DNA from: Nonomuraea sp.
GTDB lineage: Bacteria > Actinomycetota > Actinomycetes > Streptosporangiales > Streptosporangiaceae
Assembly (NCBI GenBank): GCA_013362835.1
Contig: JABFVJ010000117.1
Location: 1 to 7,048 of the forward strand
Reading direction: 5' to 3'
DNA: 7,048 nt
In this document: piece after piece, positions 1-4,835 of the stretch
Layout of the letters: each line of letters begins with the position of its first letter
Numbering within the stretch: the stretch's first letter is position 1
Notes under the pieces: generated by a model
Database searches by the model: none
Seen by the model: the letters and a program-made list of their open reading frames with translations, nothing else
What the model was told of the DNA's origin: nothing
Position numbers and translations under genes: made by a program

Positions 1-451
1 CCTGGGGCGGGGCGGGCGAGGCAGAGGCCCACGGGTCGTCGGCCGGGCCGCCACCGAAGCCGCCGCCACCGCCGCCGCCCTGACGGGTGGTGCGGTTGAC
101 CTTGGCGGTGGCGTTGCGCAGGGACGGGCCGACCTCGTCGACCTCGACCTCATAGACCGTGCGCTTCTCGCCTTCCTTGGTCTCGTAAGACCTTTGCTTG
201 AGCCGCCCCTGCACGATGACCCGCATGCCGCGCTGCAGGCTCTCGGCGGCGTTCTCCGCCGCCTGCCGCCACACGTTGCAGGTCAGGAAGAGGCTCTCGC
301 CATCTTTCCACTCGTTGGTCTGGCGATCCATGAACCGCGGAGTGGACGCGATGCGGAATCGAGCCACCGCTTGACCCGTCGGGGTGAAGCGCAGCTCCGG
401 GTCGTCGACAAGATTGCCGACGATGGTGATTACGGTGTCGCCTGCTGCCAT
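1..451 (-). CDS. ssb: Single-stranded DNA-binding protein, C-terminus off the window
   Basis: This protein coats single-stranded DNA during replication, recombination and repair. It normally acts as a homotetramer of OB folds that recruits partners through its C-terminal tip. The visible 150 residues begin [20 protein letters not shown], the typical actinobacterial SSB start. The OB-fold core follows to about residue 120 ([17 protein letters not shown], the [19 protein letters not shown] segment around 54-72, [17 protein letters not shown] around 75-90, and [14 protein letters not shown] near 99-112). From residue 124 the flexible linker starts with seven glycines, then [10 protein letters not shown]. 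The acidic DDxPF-type tip that binds partner proteins should lie beyond position 1 and is not visible. The ATG at 451 is chosen by family homology; an AGGAAGG sequence (464-470 on the plus strand) lies 12 bases upstream. It is the second gene of the rpsF operon, 82 bp after rpsF. Identity is secure; only the end is missing. Confidence 0.97.
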   Translation of the reverse strand, partial: MAAGDTVITIVGNLVDDPELRFTPTGQAVARFRIASTPRFMDRQTNEWKDGESLFLTCNVWRQAAENAAESLQRGMRVIVQGRLKQRSYETKEGEKRTVYEVEVDEVGPSLRNATAKVNRTTRQGGGGGGGFGGGPADDPWASASPAPPQ

Positions 452-510
452 GGCTAGCGCTCGCCTTCCTGCACGCCTTCGCTTGGGTTACGGCTCAGAG
501 TACGGGTGTG

Positions 511-529
511 CTCCGACAAAAAGCCGGAG
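511..529 (-). other. Hairpin in the rpsF-ssb spacer
   Basis: On the minus strand, five bases after the rpsF stop codon, CTCCGGC and GTCGGAG form a 7-bp stem with one G-U pair around a TTTTT loop. No T-tract follows (the next bases are CACACCC), so a canonical intrinsic terminator is unlikely. A partial terminator, an RNA-processing site, or an element that sets the rpsF/ssb ratio are all possible. The function is inferred; the dyad is seen directly. Confidence 0.45.
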
Positions 530-533
530 AACG

Positions 534-824
534 TCAGTGCACGTCCGGACGCAGGACCTTGGTGCGCAGGATGCCCTCGTTGAGGTTCATCTGCCGGTCG
601 AGCTCCTTGACCGTCGCGGGCTCCGCGGACAGGTCGATGACGGCGTAGATGCCTTCCGACTTCTTGTCGATGTCGTAGGCGAGGCGGCGACGGCCCCAGA
701 CGTCGACCTTCTCCACGGTGCCGCCGTCGTTGCGGACCACGGTGAGGAACTGGTCGAGGGACGGCGCCACAGTGCGCTCATCGAGCGAAGGGTCCAGAAT
801 GACCATTACTTCGTAACGACGCAT
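534..824 (-). CDS. rpsF: 30S ribosomal protein S6
   Basis: Ribosomal protein S6 binds the central domain of 16S rRNA in the small subunit as a heterodimer with S18. The 96-residue product starts [19 protein letters not shown], the classic S6 N-terminus. It continues with the family's conserved segments: a [19 protein letters not shown] strand region (37-55), [13 protein letters not shown] (57-69) and the ending [13 protein letters not shown] (82-94). The length is normal for the family. Reading upstream of this ATG gives a long in-frame extension with no S6 similarity, so the short start is preferred. It is also preceded by GGAG six bases upstream and a stronger AGGAGG twelve bases upstream. 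It heads the operon rpsF-ssb, with rpsR and rplI expected beyond the left edge. A leader of at least 40 bases with dyads precedes it, so autoregulation is plausible but not shown. Confidence 0.98.
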   Translation of the reverse strand: MRRYEVMVILDPSLDERTVAPSLDQFLTVVRNDGGTVEKVDVWGRRRLAYDIDKKSEGIYAVIDLSAEPATVKELDRQMNLNEGILRTKVLRPDVH

Positions 825-855
825 GCGGGACTCCAACCTCCTCTGGACTTTTGCG

Positions 856-876
856 GTCACGACACTCTGCCGTGAC
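856..876 (-). promoter_or_regulatory. Dyad in the rpsF promoter/leader region
   Basis: GTCACG and CGTGAC are perfect 6-base inverted arms separated by 9 bases. They sit 32 to 52 bases upstream of the rpsF start codon. Depending on the true transcription start, this is either an operator-like dyad or the base of a leader hairpin. In many bacteria an S6:S18-binding RNA structure in the rpsF leader gives feedback control. I cannot show that this dyad is that motif. Confidence 0.35.
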
Positions 877-895
877 AGGAGGACGCTGACGTCAA
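864..895 (-). promoter_or_regulatory. Candidate rpsF promoter
   Basis: On the minus strand a near-consensus -35 hexamer, TTGACG (890-895), lies about 65 bases upstream of the rpsF ATG, where the operon promoter is expected. The -10 box is poor: the best match is CAGAGT (864-869) at a long 20-base spacing, or GGCAGA nearer 18. The -35 overlaps the 8-bp palindrome TGACGTCA (887-894). The position fits a sigma-70-type promoter, but the weak -10 keeps confidence low. Confidence 0.3.
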
Positions 896-1006
896 GCCGC
901 GGCGCCCCATTTCGGCGCCCCGGGGCGATGGATCTCCCATCACAACGCAGCGCTGCCCAGGTTACCAGCCGTGAGTAGGTGGGAAGGCCTGTAGGAAAAC
1001 AAGGGG

Positions 1007-1333
1007 GTGGTGGCTGTGCCACACGTGCTTCAGCCCTCCGAAAGGGAGCGGTTCAAGCTCACGCTCAACTCCGACGGGCGCTCGCATCCCGTGGAGAACG
1101 GTCTGGCGATCGCCACGCTGGCGCTCGGGCTGATCGCGTTCGTCTGCACGTTCTGGCCCTCCGCCCACATCTTCTCGTCGTGGCTCGGCACGCTCGGTTT
1201 CGGCACGGGTCTCTACTCGCAGTACATCTCGGCGACCACGCCGCAGCGGTCGCTCAACATCATCGGCATGGTGGCCTCGTTCGTGGGGGCGGCGCTCGGC
1301 ATCGCCCACGGCGGTTTCCTGCCCCACCCGTAA
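1007..1333 (+). CDS. Three-helix membrane protein of unknown function
   Basis: I do not recognise this 108-residue protein as a named family. A polar, charged N-terminus ([20 protein letters not shown], about 11-30) is followed by three hydrophobic segments that look like membrane helices, at about 32-50, 55-74 and 83-103. Glycines are frequent in the second and third ([13 protein letters not shown], then [17 protein letters not shown]). Codons are strongly G/C at third positions, which supports real coding. The start is uncertain: GTG occurs at 1007, 1010 and 1016. The purine run AAGGGGG (1001-1007) would serve the 1016 start best, giving 105 residues, whereas AGGAA at 993-997 would serve 1007. 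The gene is divergent from rpsF and ends just before a strong hairpin. It may be a lineage-conserved envelope protein, but nothing here shows its role. Confidence 0.75.
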   Translation: MVAVPHVLQPSERERFKLTLNSDGRSHPVENGLAIATLALGLIAFVCTFWPSAHIFSSWLGTLGFGTGLYSQYISATTPQRSLNIIGMVASFVGAALGIAHGGFLPHP

Positions 1334-1352
1334 GCTCCCCCTTTCACGGCGA

Positions 1353-1379
1353 ACGGCCCCGGCGTAGCGTCGGGGCCGT
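1353..1379. terminator. Bidirectional terminator-like hairpin
   Basis: The arms ACGGCCCCGGCG (1353-1364) and CGTCGGGGCCGT (1368-1379) form a 12-bp stem with a single G-U pair and a three-base TAG loop. It sits in the 58-bp gap between two convergent genes, 19 bases after one stop codon and 12 bases after the other. No T-run follows on either strand, which is usual for high-GC actinomycete terminators. Placement and stem strength make a shared terminator the natural reading. Confidence 0.8.
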
Positions 1380-1391
1380 CGTATATGTGGG

Positions 1392-1571
1392 TCACCTGCC
1401 GATGTGGAGGTCGATCCCGAGCAGGACGAGGAACCAGAGGAACACCGCGAGCAGCGCCTCGGCGACATCCCTGAGCAGTCCGGGGGTGATGTAGTCGTAC
1501 ACCCAGGCCACGTAGATCCCGACGATCACGTAGACCAATAAGATCAGCGCTCGCAGGCGCCAGCGTGTCAT
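1392..1571 (-). CDS. Small two-helix membrane protein of unknown function, 59 aa
   Basis: This short gene encodes MTRWRLRALILLVYVIVGIY and continues to a C-terminus ending GIDLHIGR. Two hydrophobic segments, about 8-25 and 36-54, suggest a hairpin membrane protein with a basic N-terminus (four Arg in the first seven residues or so) that should face the cytoplasm. The short loop holds YDYITPGLLRDVAEA. The start is well supported: GAGGAG (1579-1584 on the plus strand) lies seven bases before an ATG. The stop falls 12 bases from the shared terminator hairpin. Codon 11 is TTA, a very rare leucine codon in such GC-rich genomes, while the rest of the gene is GC-rich. It is divergent from nfo, with 74 bp between the starts. 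I do not recognise a named family, and the function is unknown. Similar short proteins occur in actinomycetes, but I cannot verify homologues here. Confidence 0.72.
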   Translation of the reverse strand: MTRWRLRALILLVYVIVGIYVAWVYDYITPGLLRDVAEALLAVFLWFLVLLGIDLHIGR

Positions 1572-1632
1572 ATGCGTTCTCCTCGGATAGGGGGTGCCGG
1601 GCGACTTCCCCGGTGCGGTGCCGCCAAACGGA

Positions 1633-1638
1633 TAAGCT
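1633..1638 (+). promoter_or_regulatory. Candidate -10 box for a leaderless nfo transcript
   Basis: TAAGCT matches the actinobacterial -10 pattern TANNNT. It ends exactly seven bases before the A of the nfo ATG, the spacing expected if transcription starts on that A. No convincing Shine-Dalgarno sequence lies between the two (the spacer is CCTTGAC). No good -35 is visible, which is common for actinobacterial promoters. Leaderless transcription is an inference. Confidence 0.45.
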
Positions 1639-1645
1639 CCTTGAC

Positions 1646-2389
1646 ATGGTGCGTATCGGAGCTCACGTCGATCAGGACGATCCCGCCGCTCACGCCGAAC
1701 GGGTCGGGGCGGAGGTCGTGCAGTTCTTCCTCGGCGACCCCCAGGGCTATGACAAGCCGGTGCTGCCGGCCAAGCCGGTCGAGGGCGTCGACGTCTACAT
1801 CCACGCCCCCTATCTGATCAACGTCGCCACCACCAACAACCGCATCAGGATCCCCAGCCGCAAGCTGCTCGAACAGCATCTGAAGGCGGCCGCGGGGCTC
1901 GGCGCCAAGGGCCTGATCGTGCACGGCGGCCACGTCAACAAGAGCGACGACCCGCAGGTGGGGTTCGACAACTGGCGCAAGGTGTTCGAGCGCATGGAGT
2001 GCCCGATCCCCGTGCTCATCGAGAACACCGCGGGCGGCGGCAACGCGATGGCCCGCAAGCTGGAGCGCATCGCCCGGCTGTGGGACGCGCTCGACGGCTT
2101 CGACGTGGGCTTCTGCCTCGACACCTGTCACGCGCACGCGGGCGGCGAGGAGCTGCTCGACCTGGTCGAGCGGGTCAAGGCCATCACCGGCCGCATCGAC
2201 CTCGTCCACTGCAACGACTCGCGCGACGACTTCGACTCCGGCGCCGACCGGCACGCCAACCTGGGGCAGGGGAAGATCGACCCGGAGCTGATCCTGGCGG
2301 TCTGCCGCGCGGCGGGCGCGCCGATCGTGGTGGAGACGCCCGGCGAGGGCCAGGCCGACGACATCGCCTTCCTGCGGAAACACCTCTGA
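1646..2389 (+). CDS. nfo: Endonuclease IV (AP endonuclease)
   Basis: This is a metal-dependent enzyme of base-excision repair. It cuts DNA 5' to abasic sites and removes blocked 3' ends. The product is 247 residues, starting MVRIGAHVDQDDPAAHAERV, a TIM-barrel AP endonuclease. Residues equivalent to all nine E. coli zinc ligands appear present: H53 (YIHAPYLIN), H93 (IVHGGH), E126 (IENTAG), D159 and H162 (CLDTCHAHAGG), H188 (LVHCNDS), D201 and H203 (GADRHANLGQG) and E230 (VVETPGEG). It is shorter than the 285-residue E. coli enzyme but keeps the whole core, ending QADDIAFLRKHL. An in-frame upstream extension exists, but it lacks family similarity. The ATG at 1646 matches the family N-terminus, although no ribosome-binding site precedes it. 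The gene stands alone: divergent from the small membrane gene and convergent with the glycosyltransferase operon. The family call is firm. Confidence 0.96.
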   Translation: MVRIGAHVDQDDPAAHAERVGAEVVQFFLGDPQGYDKPVLPAKPVEGVDVYIHAPYLINVATTNNRIRIPSRKLLEQHLKAAAGLGAKGLIVHGGHVNKSDDPQVGFDNWRKVFERMECPIPVLIENTAGGGNAMARKLERIARLWDALDGFDVGFCLDTCHAHAGGEELLDLVERVKAITGRIDLVHCNDSRDDFDSGADRHANLGQGKIDPELILAVCRAAGAPIVVETPGEGQADDIAFLRKHL

Positions 2390-2406
2390 GGGGTAAACAC
2401 ACAGCC

Positions 2407-2415
2407 TGTGGATAA
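2407..2415 (-). promoter_or_regulatory. Perfect consensus DnaA box, isolated
   Basis: The minus strand reads TTATCCACA, an exact match to the E. coli DnaA-box consensus and close to the actinobacterial form TTGTCCACA. It lies 17 bases after the nfo stop, in a 65-bp convergent intergenic gap. Only one box is seen here, so this is not an origin. It could be a DnaA titration or binding site, or chance. Confidence 0.4.
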
Positions 2416-2454
2416 CTTCCCTGGATTACCGAGGCGAAGAAGTGGGTATAGAGG

Positions 2455-3519
2455 TCAGCCCGCCCAGGCTCCCGTGAGGAAGCGGGCCGTGTTCAGGTAC
2501 ATGAGCGGCCCGCAGATCAGGGCGTAGACGACGAGCACCCACGGCCTCCGCGTCGCCACCTTCGCGATCAGGACCCACAGCGGGAACCACAGCAGCAGCG
2601 AGCGCGGGATCGACAGGTAGTACGCCGACGTCATCAGCGCGGCCGCCTGCAACCCGCAGTACACGGCCTCGCTCCACCTGCGCAGGGCGAGCAGCCACAC
2701 CAGTACGCCCACCGACACCACGGCCCCGGCGATCTCCATCCGGAACGCCACCGCGAAGTCGTCGTTGCCGACGGCCGAGCCCCACGTCGTACGGAACGCC
2801 TGCCACGGCCACACGAAGTCGCGCCCCCACCCGGCCTCCTGCGCGTGCTTCCAGGCCAGCCAGTCCCCCGACCGGGTGAAGTGGAAGTACGAGTACGCCA
2901 GCAACGGCAGGAACGGCACCGCCAGCCACCCCGCCCGCCGCAGCGCCTCCCTGCTCCTGACGAACTCCACCACCAGCGCGACCGCCAGGAACAACCCGGT
3001 GATCCGCATGCAGGAGGCGCCCGCCGCCAGCGCCACGGCCTCCGGCCACCGCCCCAGCCGGGCGCAGAGCCAGGCCGGGATCGCGAAGGCCAGGAAGAGC
3101 GACTCGCTGTAGCCCGCCGCCAGGAACACGGCCATCGGGAACAGCAGCAGCGCCAGCACCGCCATCCATCCCGAAGCGCCCTCGACCTCGGCCAGCCTGG
3201 CCAGCGCCACCATGGCGACCGCCCCGGCGCCCAGCGAGATCAGCAGCCCGCACGTCTCCCAGTCGGGCACCACGAGATGCAGCGCCCGCAGCGCGACGGG
3301 CAGCCCGGGGAAGAACGCGGGCAGCCCGTCGTCGTGCGGTTTGCCCGGTTCCCCGTCGTAGCCGTACTGGGCGATCGTGATGAACAGGCCGGCGTCCCAC
3401 TGCCGCCATTTGCCGGCGTACTCGGCGAAGGTCACGCCGAGCAGCGTCGAGACCAGCAGCCCGGCCCGCGATCCGAGCCACAGCAGCAGCGCGTCGCGAG
3501 TGGCCGAGCGTGTGATCAT
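2455..3519 (-). CDS. PIG-V-like polytopic mannosyltransferase
   Basis: This is a 354-residue integral membrane protein resembling the GPI mannosyltransferase II (PIG-V, Pfam PF04188) type of GT-C glycosyltransferase. These enzymes use a lipid-linked sugar such as polyprenyl-phosphate-mannose on the outer face of the membrane. Family-like marks are the WD pair after the first helix (W41-D42, in KWRQWDAGLFITIAQYGYDG), AFFPGLPVALRAL (68-80), the YSESLFLAFA segment (137-146), MRITGLF (171-177) and PRSLLLWFPLW near 305-315. About nine hydrophobic segments are spread through the chain. The ATG overlaps the stop of the upstream GT87-like gene by four bases (ATGA), so translation is probably coupled. 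It is the last gene of the PBP operon. Bacteria do not make GPI anchors, so the acceptor is unknown; a wall glycan, lipoglycan or protein is possible. The fold class is likely; the sugar and acceptor are not known. Confidence 0.82.
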   Translation of the reverse strand: MITRSATRDALLLWLGSRAGLLVSTLLGVTFAEYAGKWRQWDAGLFITIAQYGYDGEPGKPHDDGLPAFFPGLPVALRALHLVVPDWETCGLLISLGAGAVAMVALARLAEVEGASGWMAVLALLLFPMAVFLAAGYSESLFLAFAIPAWLCARLGRWPEAVALAAGASCMRITGLFLAVALVVEFVRSREALRRAGWLAVPFLPLLAYSYFHFTRSGDWLAWKHAQEAGWGRDFVWPWQAFRTTWGSAVGNDDFAVAFRMEIAGAVVSVGVLVWLLALRRWSEAVYCGLQAAALMTSAYYLSIPRSLLLWFPLWVLIAKVATRRPWVLVVYALICGPLMYLNTARFLTGAWAG

Positions 3520-4835
3520 CGCGCCGTCGGGAGCACGAATCGGTCGGGCGCGTCGTCGAACACCCCGCCGGCCTGGTCGTCGATGCCGGCCTGCCGTACG
3601 ACGTCCCGCTCAGGACGCAGGATGTCGCGGACGACGAGCACCATCATGATCCCGATGGTGATGACCCGTCCCCAGACGGCCGTGAAGTACGTGTCGTCCC
3701 CGATGCCGAGGTCGTTCCTGCTGAGCGGCGCCTGGGCGAGCAGGTAGAGCCAGATCGCGGCGAAGTACCAGATCTCGGCGAGCTGCCAGAGCACCAGCGG
3801 CTTCCACCTCGGCCTGGCCAGCACGGCGAACGGCACCAGCCACAGCACGAACTGCGGCGACCACACCTTGTTCGTCATCATGAACGCGGCGAGCGCGAGG
3901 AAGCAGATCTGCGCCAGCCGGGGCCGGCGCGGCGCGGCCAGCGCGAGCACGGCGATGCCGAGGCACAGGACGGCCAGGGACGCCATGCCCAGCATGCTGA
4001 CGTCGGCCTCGCCCAGGATCCCCCAGCCCTTGCGCTGGAAGAACAGCCACGGCGAGCCCCAGTCGATGCCGCGTTCCTGGGAGAAGACGTAGAACCTGCG
4101 CCAGCCGTCCCAGGCGAAGAGCATGAAGGGCACGTTCACGACGAGCCAGGCGCCGGCGGCCGACCCCGCCGTCACCAGGAACGGCCGCCAGCGCGCGGTC
4201 CGCAGCGTGAGCAGGAACAGCGCGCCGAGGAACATCAGCGGATAGAACTTGGTGGCGATGGCGAGGCCGAGCAGCACGCCCGCGAGCACCTGACGCTTGC
4301 GCGCCCAGGCCAGCAGCATGCCCATGGACAACGCGCCCGCCACCAGGTCCCAGTTGATGTACGCGGCCAGGATCACGGCCGGCGAGATCGCGTACCAGAG
4401 CGCGTCCCAGCGGCGGGTGGGCCCGGCCACCGCCGCCATCAGCAGGACGCCGACGACGAGGGAGATGCCGAGCAGGATGACCGTGATGTCGTAGAACCTG
4501 ACCGCCTGGGCGACCTGGTCGAGCTCCAGCTTGCGCGAGATCCAGGCGATGACCTGCATGACCTCGCCGAGCACCACCGGGTATTCGACCTGCTTCTCGA
4601 AGGGCACGTCGGCGAAGTACGGGTTCTGCGTCGCCAGCTGCCGGTCGAAGTACAGCGGGTAGATGTCGGTGTAGCAGAAGTTCGTATAAGTCTGGACCTG
4701 GTCGTTCCAGCCGCCCGTACGGCACGGCAGGCGCACCACGTACGCGAGGACCGCCCCCAGGGCCGCGATCAGCCCCAGGGGAAGGAACGGCACGGTACGC
4801 GCCACCAGCGGGACGCGTACCTCGGTGCTGGTCAC
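3516..4835 (-). CDS. GT87-family (DUF2029) polytopic glycosyltransferase
   Basis: This 439-residue multi-helix membrane protein has the hallmarks of GT87 (DUF2029), the GT-C family that includes polyprenyl-phosphate-mannose-dependent mannosyltransferases of mycobacterial lipoglycan synthesis. After the first helix (about 14-35) an extracytoplasmic loop carries acidic residues expected at a GT-C active site (WNDQ at 43-46, CYTDIYPLYFDRQ at 54-66). Typical GT87 segments follow: YINWDLVAGALSMGMLLAWA (159-178), AGVLLGLAIATKFYPL (185-200) and NKVWSPQFVLWLVP (322-335). A polar cytoplasmic-like tail of about 35 residues ends the chain. The start is a GTG whose bases overlap the PBP stop (GTGA), with GAGGA five bases before it. 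It sits directly after the class A PBP, as Rv0051 follows ponA1 in M. tuberculosis, and is coupled to the PIG-V-like gene downstream. Donor and acceptor are not known from sequence alone. Confidence 0.87.
   Translation of the reverse strand: MTSTEVRVPLVARTVPFLPLGLIAALGAVLAYVVRLPCRTGGWNDQVQTYTNFCYTDIYPLYFDRQLATQNPYFADVPFEKQVEYPVVLGEVMQVIAWISRKLELDQVAQAVRFYDITVILLGISLVVGVLLMAAVAGPTRRWDALWYAISPAVILAAYINWDLVAGALSMGMLLAWARKRQVLAGVLLGLAIATKFYPLMFLGALFLLTLRTARWRPFLVTAGSAAGAWLVVNVPFMLFAWDGWRRFYVFSQERGIDWGSPWLFFQRKGWGILGEADVSMLGMASLAVLCLGIAVLALAAPRRPRLAQICFLALAAFMMTNKVWSPQFVLWLVPFAVLARPRWKPLVLWQLAEIWYFAAIWLYLLAQAPLSRNDLGIGDDTYFTAVWGRVITIGIMMVLVVRDILRPERDVVRQAGIDDQAGGVFDDAPDRFVLPTAR

Noticed and set aside
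50..82. CCG/CCGCCA trinucleotide run as a possible microsatellite
   Set aside because: It encodes the glycine-rich SSB linker in frame, which is normal for actinobacterial SSB.
825..1022. N-terminal extension of rpsF by 66 codons
   Set aside because: S6 proteins begin at [10 protein letters not shown]. The extension would cover the promoter and ribosome-binding sites and is unlike S6.
1565..1645. N-terminal extension of nfo by 27 codons
   Set aside because: The extension has no family similarity, overlaps the start of the divergent small gene, and the family N-terminus matches MVRIGAHVD at 1646.
1568..2383. Minus-strand open frame of 271 codons opposite nfo
   Set aside because: The plus strand encodes endonuclease IV with all its metal ligands. 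The antisense product is Val/Asp/Leu-rich with no recognisable motif.
2390..2454. Terminator between nfo and the glycosyltransferase operon
   Set aside because: Only a 5-bp dyad (CACAG-C-CTGTG) and a distant GGTAA/TTACC pair are present, too weak to call.
2845..3747. Long plus-strand open frame of 300 codons across the glycosyltransferase genes
   Set aside because: It is the complement of two well-supported membrane proteins. Its translation is low-complexity Arg/Gln/Pro, typical of antisense frames in high-GC DNA.
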